Origin: Stereum hirsutum FP-91666 SS1
Taxonomy: Eukaryota > Basidiomycota > Agaricomycetes > Russulales > Stereaceae
Direction of reading: 5' to 3'
DNA: 64,000 bases
NCBI RefSeq assembly: GCF_000264905.1
Contig: NW_006763135.1
Location: forward strand, 1,467,179 to 1,531,178
The notes below the pieces were generated by a model, which was given only the letters and a program-made list of their open reading frames with translations, was not told where the DNA came from and made no database searches. Position numbers and translations under genes: made by a program. Below, piece by piece: positions 1 to 9,929 of this stretch (the first letter of the stretch is position 1; the number at the start of each line of letters is the position of its first letter).

Positions 1-1058
1 ACCCAGAGTCTGAATGCAACGCTGCGCGTCATGAGAAAGGAGTGATAATTGAGCACACCCTGGTAACACACCTCGGGTATGTAAATATATGCAACTTCCT
101 CATGACGCGACTTAGGTATCCACGACTCGTCGAATAGAAAACGTCAGGACTCAGAGTGAGCATGGCGCTGTGAACGAAGATCCTAGTGGAGATCCATCGT
201 AGGTGGCACGGGAAGGCGATGAAGGAGTCCTACCGTATCAACATGTGTCTGTATCTGGCGCAGTGGTACGTGTCGGTGTGAAGATGGGTACTTATGGTTA
301 TCGAGGGATGTGCCACAGTCCGGCAGAAAAAGTCACCTAATACTACGACGACTCCACTTCATCGTGGAACCAATGCGACCAACAGCATATCGAAAGTGAG
401 CGAGCGAGCCCGGAGTGTCAAGTGACTTGCACTCGGTATTATAAAAGATATGACTGATGAGAGTGAGCAGCTGCGGTTTGCTATGTGTGGGACAAAATGC
501 GAGTTCATGTTGCAGCTGTTGAACGAATGTTGACGTTGGGCATCAAGAACCCTTCCGGACACTGCCGATCCAACGACCCTATTTACGCCTTTCTGTTTCT
601 TTCCCACGCACTCCATCTCCTTTTGACCGCCACGGTAACGTACAAAGCTCGCTACTCTCAAACGCATATATGAGCGACGACACTTCAGTACGTTTATTTG
701 ACCAGTCGTTATGCAGAAATGCTAAAATCCGTGTTTCTTAGCTCCTTGAACGGTGCGACGTGAGTCTCGAGAGACCGACCCGCATGGAAAGCGATCTATT
801 GGGGGACCACGTCCAGGTATTCCCTTCTCGCAATCTCGTTCCGGCATGCTGCTCACAACGAGTCTCCTAAATCCCATGGAAGGACTTGGTGGATTCTGTG
901 CATTCCTCCCGTCCCACAAGCATGGAACATAGAGTGAGTCTTCAGACCGTGCGGCCACGGTCCACGGTGGAGGCATGCTACCTTCTGGCCACAAGGCTAC
1001 GTGCCGTCCATCATTTGGGCAATCATAGCGTGGCTGCACTATTTGAGGAAGGGAATAA
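1..1058. other. No gene recognised (left edge of window)
   Basis: Only short overlapping ORFs on both strands (about 60-130 codons) with no recognisable domain. The last few hundred bases are the likely promoter and leader of the Sfr1-like gene that starts at 1059. A minus-strand ORF at 722-1108 has no supporting motif and overlaps that promoter, so I do not call it. Confidence 0.4.
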
Positions 1059-3166
1059 ATGGATAACTTGTCTCGTCTTCCCATCGTATCCACATTCCTC
1101 TGATGCATATGTTCATTGCTTAGAACGACTCCTACGTCGAGGATATCCCTTTCCGCGACTCTTCTCTCCAGGAAAGTGCGGAAGAACCTGACGAATCAAT
1201 CGGGTCCTGGTTTGGAAGAACACTCGAGACCCGCCAACATGAACCGCATCCGAGCCCCTCTGTACCCTCGTCCTCTCCTCCACCGTGGGGTCTATCCAGT
1301 CCTCCTCGCGCAGTAGCAACGTCACCTCCGACCTCTCCACCTGATGCGCCAGTAGGGACGTCTAATACCATCAAAGAGGTGTGCTAGTTATGTTCGTGCT
1401 GTTTTAGGTGCATATATGCTCACTTTCACGATTGTCCAGACCCCCAGCTTAACGGATGAGTTCGACGGATCACTTCCCGTACCACATCGTCTGGAAGCTG
1501 ATGATGCCCAGATAACAACGGTCAGTAGAAATAGCAATCTTCCAAGGTTATATGCTGAGGTATGTATCATCTTAAGGAGTCCGATGGAATCTCTCGGGAT
1601 GGCCGCATATATCCTGACTTGACCGACTTTGCCGCTTGCCCCATCCCCTCTGCCTCTCAGTCTGCTCTCGCTGACGAAAAGTCCTTGCTTTCTGCTATGG
1701 CCACTGAGAGCACCAAGATACAAGGCCACTTTCTTACTCCGCCTCCTAACTCTCGTCTTGATGGCGGAGCAGAGGTTTCAGATCCTAAAGACAGCTCGAA
1801 TCTCAATGATGTCCCTACTGCACTTGTTTCTCAGACGGCCAACCTTAGCAACTCCCCTCGCTTAGTTCATTCGCCTCGCCCACTGTTTCCCATTTCTCAA
1901 ACATTCACAACTGCTCGCGATGAGGAGTCTACCATCCTGCCGCCTTCGAGTCCTTGTTACCCGGAGCCGTCTCATGCTCATGACCTACTACTTCCGCCTT
2001 CTTCCCTGCCTGGTTCTCCTATTTCTGAAGTTGCCCCGGACGCTTTTGATGAATCTTCTAGGACTCATTCCTCGCCACAGGCTGCTTCTTCCCCTCCTCC
2101 GGATCCTTTACCAGAGGTTCACAGTGATAGCATCCTTATGGATATCCCAGACGATGCCGATGACACATCTTCCTCGCGCATTCGATGCACAATGTCGAGC
2201 CCTGGACCTTCGATGCATCTCAATGAATGCCTACCTAGCTCTTCCCCTCCGCCTTTGTCACCTTCACAAGTTTCTCCCAGAAAGCGCGCCGTCAGCCTCA
2301 CCGAAACCGACGCCGAAGAAATGGACGGACAGGCATCTAAACCTTCCAAACGCCAGGTTCGCTTCTTCTCACGCTCCGAGCCTATGTTCTCTCTCACAAA
2401 TGTGTGACTTCATCCCTTTTCTCAGAGAATGGATGACGTCCGTTCTTCCCCACCTCGTAGCAGCACCCCGAATCCAAAGAGGCCGACCCTCGCTTCGCAG
2501 CTACGTTCCCACAAGAAACTGTCCACGCCGTTCCGCTCTCCTCTCACGAGCAAAACGGCCACAGCGGAACGCCAGGTCAAGCTCGAGGACGAATCGACTT
2601 CCACTCAATCCTCCGCTGGACCGTCACGCAAAACCCCCCTTCCGACGGTTCCAAATGTCAGGGCTACCATCGCAAAGCAAGCTCTTGCTTCTCGTGCCGC
2701 CAATCAGTTCAAGTCACCTCTCGCGCAGTCCAAGCCTTCTGATGGTTCACGTACGGTGATCTTGCCTACACCGAAGATACAGGCCCTGGAGCGGAGGATG
2801 ACGCTTTTGAAACGTGCTGTGAAGATTCAGCGAGAGGGTGACGAGGACCATCTGGCGGAGTTGGCGAAGAAATGGAGGGATGCTGGCAGGGAGGCGGCGT
2901 ACGAGCTATGGGAACTTGTCAGAGACATGACGAAGGGTGATGAAGGTGTCACCGGGGCTAACAAAGGTAGCCAGTGGGGATGGGGATGGGAAGAAGGGGT
3001 TAAGAAAGATGAGGAAGGCGATGAAAATATGAGCGTTGATAAAGTCGAGACGGAAGCTGAGAGTGAGGTGAAGGAGGAAGAGACACTTGGTCTCATGCTG
3101 AGGAGGCTCGGTATTGCACCTGAGACGTTGGGTTGGAATGAAGAGTCTGAGACGTTCGAGGAGTAG
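1059..3166 (+). CDS. SFR1: Sfr1/Mei5-like recombination mediator subunit
   Basis: Model: join(1059..1085, 1124..1378, 1440..1520, 1577..2356, 2426..3166), 627 aa, all introns phase 0. The C-terminal part (about residues 490-627) holds a conserved-looking helical segment beginning ILPTPKIQALERRM, an Arg/Lys/Glu-rich predicted coiled coil with the motif KKWRDAGREAAYELWELVRD, an acidic stretch, and a terminal LGLMLRRLGIAPETLGW motif. That arrangement is typical of Sfr1/Mei5 proteins, which pair with Swi5 and stimulate Rad51/Dmc1 strand exchange in the nucleus. The first ~490 residues are Ser/Pro-rich and disordered, with basic patches (PRKRAVS, KPSKRQR) that could bind DNA or act as nuclear localisation signals. 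The start is chosen at an AAAATGG context and gives a 9-codon first exon; the first intron (38 nt) is unusually short, so the 5' end is the weakest part. The 2357-2425 donor is GTTCGC. The family assignment rests on motif recall, not a search. Confidence 0.6.
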
Positions 3167-3484
3167 ATGTCAAAGGGCTTCGTGGCGGATGTCTGCGTTC
3201 GATGACTTCTTGTTCTTCTTGTTGGAGCTGATAGCATTGGTGCTAAATAACAAAATTGAACCAGCTTGTTACAATGTCGGCATGTTTTCCGTCCGTGTAC
3301 ATTTAATAAGTTCAAGCGATGAAGCAAGTTGCAGCTAAGCAACTGGATCACTGTGCGGGCGAGATGATTTCGCCACCGTGTTCCTCGCCGCACGAATTCT
3401 TGTGGCGTTGCGCCTTCAACTTCCTCCGCTCTGTCCTCTCCACCAAATCTTTCTTCTGTTCCGCTGCATAGCGTATATACCGTC
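3167..3484. other. Intergenic region between two tandem genes
   Basis: About 318 bp between the Sfr1-like stop and the next ATG. It must hold the 3' end of the first gene and the promoter of the second. A TATATAC stretch lies only a few bases before the ATG at 3485, too close to be a TATA box for that start. Nothing else stands out. Confidence 0.4.
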
Positions 3485-4662
3485 ATGGCTGCTGGCCGAA
3501 AATCTACCATCCACGACCTCACCTCCCTCCGTCTACACCCAGACGGTCGTCGCGTAGCACCCAACCCTTTCGCACCAGGTCCCAGCAACACTCATGACAG
3601 CTCAAACTCCAAGGGAAAGGCGAAGGCCGTCTCTCAAGATCCCAAAGTGCCCGAAGACTTGCTCTACGTTCCCAGGCATGCACGCGGGCTCCATACGAAA
3701 AAGACGAAATACGTGGTGAAGGATGCGAGAGGGAATTGGATCGCGAGGGATGCTGTGGGTTTTGTCGGGGTACCGAGGGAGGTGAAGAAGCGGAGGAAGG
3801 GCGCAGAAGGGGATATCGAGGAGGCTGAGGAGTTCAATCCGGAAGCTATGGGGGAAGGAGAGGGAAGTTCACCTGAGTTGCAGACGGAAGGGGATGGTCG
3901 CAGAGCAAGAAAGAGACATAAAGGTCTTGTAGAGAAAGATTTCGATCTTCTTGGGTCTGGATATGAGAATGTGAATGTCGAAACCTCAGGTTCTGGCTCC
4001 GCTGGTACAAGTTTGCCTTTGCCGTCTTCCGTACGCATCTTTTCCTTGCTCCTCTTACTCCTCCAGTTCGAAAGAGGATGTGTACTCAAGCGATGTATTT
4101 ACTTTGCGTCTTAGGATCTATTGAAATGCATCCACCATTTTGCAAGCGCGTACTACTCCTCACAGGGCCAACTCTTCAACGCTTCTGCCGAGGTCTGGCA
4201 GGAGAGAAAGGAAAGGAAGGCCAGGAGGCTACAGAGGCAGAATGAAGGCAAGGAGTCTGAAGAGGAAGAGGACACCGACGATGAGGAGGACGGTGCGACG
4301 ATGAGGGATAGTGCGAAAGGGAAGGGAAAGGATAGCAAGAAAGAGATACGGAGAGATATGTATAAGAAGTTTGACGGGACGGCATTGATGGCTATTGGTA
4401 CGTCACGTTTTGCCACTCGCCCACGAAGTACGTTTTCGAAATTGTCTTGTCTGCAGGCATGATACTTCAAGAGCATATGTCGCATATGTTGAAGGACAGT
4501 GTACCACCTCGGAGAGTCAAGAGGGTTGGTCCCAAGACACAACATGACGACGAGGAACAAGAAGAGTCCGGTAGAGGTGCAAGAAAAGAGGATATTGAGA
4601 GCGAAGACGAGGATGAGGACGGTGATGAGGGTGAGGGTGAGGGTGATCTAGAAACAGACTGA
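3485..4662 (+). CDS. Acidic nuclear-type protein, family not recognised
   Basis: Model: join(3485..4030, 4115..4397, 4457..4662), 344 aa. Introns are 84 and 59 nt; removing them joins a conserved-looking core that reads DLLKCIHHFASAYYSSQGQL in exon 2 and FDGTALMAIGMILQEHMSHM across the second junction. The N-terminal half is basic and rich in Arg/Lys (KKRRKG, RRARKRHKG), suggesting nuclear localisation. The C-terminus is a long Glu/Asp run. This layout suggests a nuclear or nucleolar protein. A subunit of the RNA polymerase I upstream activation factor (Rrn9/Rrn10 type) came to mind, but I cannot support it from the sequence and leave the function open. It is co-oriented with the Sfr1-like gene and convergent with uL13m. 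Confidence 0.7.
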
Positions 4663-4822
4663 GGAGTCCCACTCAATGTCTTGACATACATCCACTCGCC
4701 GTACTATTATGGCTGGCTCCTCACAATCGTCTTGTTAGCCTACTGGTCCGGTGAAAGGATAGCAAGAGCGGATGGATAAGATGCCAACGACAACAAAGGA
4801 GAAAGCGAAAACAAGCTGGATG

Positions 4823-5471
4823 CTACCGCAGTGTGCCATCCTCCCACCGCTTCAAGATATTCTTCTGGAGCACACCCATATTGTCGTCCTCAAAAATCCG
4901 CAACCTTTCCAGCCTACGATCCCGTAGTTTGTTCTTCGGAAGCATGCCTGAAACCGCGTGGCGAATGATCTACATGGAGAGGTTCGAGGAAAAGACATGT
5001 TAACACCATAGGACTTGGCACGAAGAGGCAATGACAGACGCACCTCATCAGGTCTTCTCGCCATCATATTCTGGTACTTGACCTCCTTCAAGCCACCGGG
5101 AAACATAGTATGTGAACGAAAGACAAGCTGTTGCTCCTTCTTTCCGGTGACTTTGATTTTCTTGCAGTTGGTCACCAGGACGTAGTCGCCACAGTCAACT
5201 AAGTGTGTACGTACGTGTCAAAAGTGTCAGTAGTTCAACATATACTTGATAATTGACCGAACGCACCAGAAGGATCGTAGATGGGCTTATGTTTGCCCAT
5301 CAGAACGATGGCAATTCGCTCAGCAAGTTTCCCAAGAATGCGGTCGCTGGCGTCGACATGATGCCAAACGCGTGCATACGCGAGCGCAGTCTAGTAAAAT
5401 ATAGCCTCAGGATCCTGCTGGTATATGTGATAGAAGAAAAAGGTACCTACGTTGCCAACGGCTTGAGACAT
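4823..5471 (-). CDS. uL13m: Mitochondrial large-subunit ribosomal protein uL13m
   Basis: Model: complement(join(4823..4969, 5044..5198, 5267..5390, 5451..5471)), 148 aa, four exons. Joined exons give an N-terminus typical of fungal uL13m ([20 protein letters not shown]), then [20 protein letters not shown], the CGDYV...TNC segment, the [18 protein letters not shown] loop and the C-terminal [20 protein letters not shown] motif that L13 proteins share. It is a component of the mitochondrial 54S subunit near the exit-tunnel side. The first exon is only 21 nt; the start is fixed by the family N-terminus and by phase. Length is ordinary for a fungal uL13m. The gene is convergent with the acidic protein ending at 4662. 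Its upstream region points toward the unresolved 5.5-6.3 kb segment. Confidence 0.93.
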
Positions 5472-6037
5472 GTCCAGTCAAGGTGCAATGCGCTCGATCG
5501 CGAGCCAGGAGGAACGCAAGCTGGTCGTACCACCGACACCTAACCCTATAGTTGGGTCTCAAGTCGTTCTCGCCACTCGTCGGCTCTTCAAGTTCTTCCT
5601 CTTCCTTTTGCCACAGTTCACCTCCTTTTCTGAGCTACTATCCAACGCAATATACTGCAATAGTCCACCAGGCTCTCCACAGAAATACTTCCAGCTATTC
5701 CGGCCTCGTATACAGCATCTTTACTGCACGAACGCGGTTCATCCTGGGTCATCAAAGGAGGGAACCAATGTCGGAAATTGCTCTGGGTCTTATCCACGAC
5801 ATCCTCACGCTCGAAGCCTGAGCTCGTAGATATGTCATGTGAACTGCTTGCGCATATAATGTCGACATCAAAATACTCGTTCTCTGGTGTTATTCGTCAC
5901 TGTCCCTCGATAGTTCTGCATCGCACGCGGCCCATCACGTTTTCTCTTGTTGACAGGATATAATGGCTATCAGCGGTTCCAAAGAACCCTGAGATGGTAT
6001 ATATACCAAGAATGAGAAGGCAGAAGGACTTAGCATC
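5472..6037 (+). other. Unresolved stretch, possible coding remnants
   Basis: About 570 bp upstream of uL13m. All three plus-strand frames contain open pieces; one ends with MSEIALGLIHDILTLEA at about 5768-5818, and a stop follows directly. Splice-like signals (GTAGAT near 5825, TTGACAG near 5957) are present, but I could not make a phase-consistent model connecting these to the small ORF at 6038. This may be 5' exons of that gene, a decayed gene, or a leader with uORFs. Confidence 0.3.
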
Positions 6038-6277
6038 ATGGGCTTAAATGGCACCGACCTTGTCCCACTGGATCCCGAGGCATGGTGGGTAAAGGATGAT
6101 GGACCCATCTTCCAGCAGGACGACATGACCGTCGGTAGAGGACAGCGTACCTTGGAGAACCTGGTAAGTCTAATTAGGCATAGCTATCCTTGTGGATCGC
6201 TCATGCCTTTCCTTTAGTCGCGGCAGGAGTCGAGTATCCAGCTGTTGTGGGATTTTGAAAGGCCAGTAGAGGTATAA
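6038..6277 (+). CDS. Small ORF or 3' exons of an unidentified gene
   Basis: Model: join(6038..6163, 6218..6277), 61 aa if the ATG at 6038 is used. The protein-like segment GTDLVPLDPEAWWVKDDGPI is followed by a Gln/Asp-rich motif and a canonical intron (GTAAGT ... CTTTAG, 54 nt) whose removal keeps the frame through LLWDFERPVEV and a stop. The frame is open upstream back to about 6000, where a TGA closes it, so further 5' exons may exist in the 5.5-5.9 kb segment. I do not recognise the family. The stop lies about 150 bp before the SDR gene, which is co-oriented. Confidence 0.4.
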
Positions 6278-6431
6278 GTGATTCTCCGGTACTTTGTCTC
6301 CTCGTGATTGAAATACAACATAGACGCGTCAGATCGTGCGGTCGCGATCGAGAGAGGCGCTCTATGAGGTAGACAGGCTGTGATGATTCGGGCGAGCATC
6401 TCCCTCTGAACTCATCATCGACTTTCTTGTT

Positions 6432-7247
6432 GTGCCCACCATGAACCGCGCAAATCCCTTCATCTTGATCTGCCCTGCGACCCGTGGTCTGTCTTTGGCC
6501 TTGACGAGGCATTACCTTCGTACAACCAACCTACCCGTCTATGCCACTCACCGTTCAGGCAAGCCCGAAGCCATCTCAAATGACATCCTCGCGCCTCTCA
6601 AACACGTTGATCCCAAGCGACTATCACTTCTACATCTAAACCTCGAGAACGAGCAAAGCATCTCATCCGCTGCTCAACAGCTCTCCGACTCACTTCCCAA
6701 AGACGCGGACTCGTTCCTACATACGGCCTTCTTCACCGGGGGTATCCTGCATCCTGAAAAACAGCCCGCCGACCTCGACGCCGCATCGCTTATCCAGGCA
6801 TTCCAGATCAACGTCATCTCACATCTCCTCCTCATCAAGCACCTCTCGACGTTCCTCCCTACTTCGCATACCCTCGCTTCTGCTCCGAGTAACAGCCTGA
6901 ACGGCGGGTTAGCACGCTGGGTCCACGTCTCAGCCCGCGTGGGCTCCGTCTTGGATAATAAAACCGGGGGATGGTACTCATACCGTGCGTCGAAGAGCGC
7001 GCTCAACCAGGTCGTAAAAACATTCGATCTGCAGCTGCAGATGAAGAAGATACCGGCGATGTGCGTGGGTGTGCACCCGGGCACGGTGAAGACGGATCTG
7101 AGTAAGAGGTATTGGGGTGGAGTACCGGAGGGGAAGCTGTTTGAGCCTGAGTATGCGGCTGAGAAGTTGAGTGGGGTGGTTGCAGGTTTGGAGGAGAAAC
7201 AGAGGGGGAGAATATGGGACTGGGCTGGGAAGGAAATAGTGCCTTAG
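6432..7247 (+). CDS. Short-chain dehydrogenase/reductase (SDR)
   Basis: Intronless, 271 aa; a second in-frame ATG at codon 4 (MNRANP) is an equally possible start. It shows a classical SDR layout: an N-terminal nucleotide-binding strand-turn (ILICPATRGLSLALTRH) that deviates from TGxxxGxG, a catalytic Ser in WVHVSARVGS, the YSYRASKSA motif with the YxxxK Tyr and Lys, and VHPGTVKTDLS after it. This arrangement resembles the C-factor/sniffer-like subgroup, which reduces small carbonyls with NAD(P)H; the actual substrate cannot be told. Length is normal for the family. The divergent glycine-rich motif (no leading TG) is the one oddity. The gene is probably cytosolic, with no signal peptide. Confidence 0.88.
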   Translation: MPTMNRANPFILICPATRGLSLALTRHYLRTTNLPVYATHRSGKPEAISNDILAPLKHVDPKRLSLLHLNLENEQSISSAAQQLSDSLPKDADSFLHTAFFTGGILHPEKQPADLDAASLIQAFQINVISHLLLIKHLSTFLPTSHTLASAPSNSLNGGLARWVHVSARVGSVLDNKTGGWYSYRASKSALNQVVKTFDLQLQMKKIPAMCVGVHPGTVKTDLSKRYWGGVPEGKLFEPEYAAEKLSGVVAGLEEKQRGRIWDWAGKEIVP

Positions 7248-7620
7248 AGAACCACACGATGTACTTATCGATAAAAATTTTGATACCTGCAACAACACTG
7301 TGACTGTCAGCGCAGAAGAAGCCTTCATGACGGGAGGGAAAAGGTAAAATAAGAGACTCAAGATTCCCAGAGCGAGCTGAGGTCTGAAAAATTCGCAAGG
7401 TGACTTTGAGATGAGGCCTGTACACGGAATTTCCTAGTAAAAGGCGAGGAAATTGTCTGTTTGTATTGACCTCAGCCACCAAGTAACGTTGGAGCAAGGC
7501 CGCATCCCAACAGACAACTCTGAATTTTGCGTGGGAGACGGGTGCCAGTCTAAGAAGCGACGAGGCTGCCCCTGTTCGATCTCCGCGCGTCACTTGCCTC
7601 TCCTCCACATCGCAAGCATC
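7248..7620. other. Intergenic region before IME4
   Basis: 373 bp between the SDR stop and the IME4 ATG. An in-frame upstream extension of the IME4 first exon exists (from 7453), but the ATG at 7621 fits the N-terminus better. No further feature is evident. Confidence 0.4.
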
Positions 7621-9655
7621 ATGTCTGAGGACCAGCTGAGGACTGTGGCGGCCTCGTCCATATTTTCTCTTGTATCATCAGCGAAGATATCTGCACCCAT
7701 ATCCTCCATCGACCTTCTCACTACCATCATCGCCGCAGGTACACCTCACGGCTTGCTCAGCTCTTCCCCCGCACCTTCTTTCCGTCTCACAGACTTGCCT
7801 CGTTTTGAGCGTATCCTCGACTGGCTCTCAACCCATTGGGACCAAGGCTCTCTCACTCTTTCTCGTGACGATGATGGTCTTACCGTCATGGACATTCATC
7901 TTGGCTCGGGCAGCAAGTTGGACGCTGCCGCCTTCGTAGCTGCGGGGAAGAAGCGCAAACGAGTGGTTGACGAGGATGCGGACTCAGCAGCAGGTAGCGG
8001 GGATGAGGCGGAGGAGTCTTACGAGGAAGTGAAAATGCCTGTGTCTGCACTTGAGAGCTTGACGAAGGATCTCAAGGAGGTCTATACCGTGCTTCAGAAG
8101 AGCACGGCTCGCGGGCGTCTACTTGCTGAGCAGGTCTGTCTCATTTCGGATCACTCTGGAAGCACTCAACTCATGGTTTATTCATGTTCAGTTCCGCTCA
8201 GCCAATCCTTCATTCGAACCCATATGCTCACATATCACCAAGTCAGACTGTCTGAAAGCGCGTTCTGCTGCGTTCTCCACCACCCCCGCCACCATCTGCG
8301 ACCGCGTCCACTTCAGACCCCTCATTCGGCCCCATACTGACCCTGCCCTCGGACACTGCTCCTACCTAAATACCTGCTATTCGGAGCCCACATACGCTCA
8401 GTCACCGTCCATACCACCCCTACCGTCGTCGCAGAACCACATGAGCGCGCAGTGGCCCAAGCCGCAGCTTCCGTCAGGTCTGGGAGCTGGAGGCAGAGGG
8501 AAAGAGAAGGCTCCGTGCCGGTACCTGCATTACGAGGTGGACTGGGATGCGGGAGATGCAGGGAAGGGAGACGATGTGAAGAAGGATACGACCATGAGGA
8601 AGAAGCCTTATAGGTTGGGCATTGGTTTGGGACCCATGGGGAAGGGGCTGACCACGGTAAGTCACGATGCTTAATTCAAGCTGTCGTCACTGCAGTTAAC
8701 GAACAACACTCGCGGTACAGCTTCCACCACAGTGGATCAATTGCGACCTTCGTCGGTTCGACTACTCTGTTCTTGGTAAATTCCATGTCATCATGGCAGA
8801 TCCACCATGGGATATTCACATGAGCGTACGTCCTCCACGTTCTGTTGTCCTGACAATCCTCTGACCAAACATTTTCTCATAGTTGCCGTATGGAACCATG
8901 ACGGACGATGAGATGAGAGCTATGCCCATCCCAGCTTTGCAGGATGAGGGATTGCTGTTCCTATGGGTGACAGGTCGCGCCATGGAAGTCGGACGCGAAT
9001 GCCTGCGTGTATGGGGCTACACTCGGATAGACGAGGTCGTCTGGGTGAAAACCAACCAGGTAAGCTCGTTTTTGATCCATTCGATAATCGTCCGCATAGA
9101 CCATTAGCTGAACAACTCGTTCAGCTTCAGCGCGTCATTCGCACAGGCCGTACGGGCCACTGGCTCAACCACACCAAGGAACACATGTTGGTGGGCATGA
9201 AGACGAATATCGACGCCGATGGAAACCTGAAGTTTCCGCCGTGGGTGAATCGGGGGCTCGATACGGATGTCATCGTTTCCGAGGTGAGGGAGACGAGCCG
9301 AAAGCCGGACGAGGCGTATGGATTGATTGAGAGGATGTGTCCTGGTGGGAGGAAGATTGAGATTTTCGGAAGGAAGCATAATGTGCGACCAGGGTGAGTC
9401 TGTGGTTGTTTATGAGATGTGGATTGAGGGAGGCTGACTTTTACTGGTGACTTCGGACTCTCCAGGTGGTTGACTTTGGGAAACCAATTGGGCGGAGACC
9501 AGATATTTGAGGAGGATCTGGCGACGAGGATCAGGACTAGGTGCGTTCTTGCTGGTATTTACATCATGACCAGTCTCTGAATGGCTAATACGGTTGATTC
9601 ATCCAGGTATCCTGAGCGTGCGGTGAATGTATCTACTGTCCCCCAATATTCGTGA
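7621..9655 (+). CDS. IME4: mRNA N6-adenosine methyltransferase, IME4/METTL3 type
   Basis: Model: join(7621..8133, 8192..8656, 8721..8825, 8883..9059, 9125..9393, 9466..9540, 9607..9655), 550 aa, seven exons. The MT-A70 methyltransferase domain has the catalytic DPPW at 353-356, followed by [18 protein letters not shown], the WVKTNQ and [15 protein letters not shown] segments and the terminal [10 protein letters not shown] region. N-terminal to it is a METTL3-like pair of CCCH fingers: C183-x7-C191-x15-C207-x3-H211 and C227-x5-C233-x46-C280-x3-H284. The second is interrupted by a Pro/Gly-rich insertion. A predicted nuclear localisation signal (KKRKR, about 120-124) lies in exon 1. Family knowledge: METTL3 deposits m6A on mRNA as the active half of a METTL3/METTL14 dimer; in yeasts Ime4 drives meiotic entry. 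Converges with the VKxE protein gene at 9930. Confidence 0.95.
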
Positions 9656-9929
9656 CAAATGAGGCACGCATCCGTCCCTCCGTCTTGTTATCTGCTTTCT
9701 TGAACTGCACCTCGGACATTTGTCGATCATCTTGTGTAACTACCTGCTCCATCTCTGTATAATCATCACAGTCAACTCGAAATATTCGCAAGCTTTGGGC
9801 TCGCCACTGAGACTTCAACAGTTCAGCAATGTCGTTCGCAAGAAGTACCAGAATTATAGATGGGAGATAGATACAGAAGTTGAACATAGTAACTGATGAA
9901 GCACTGGTCGAAAGATACACGGATAGATC

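Noticed and set aside
2827..3591. 254-codon minus-strand ORF opposite the Sfr1-like gene
   Set aside because: It is antisense to the acidic coiled-coil region and crosses into the next gene's first exon; Ser-rich composition is a mirror of Glu/Lys codons.
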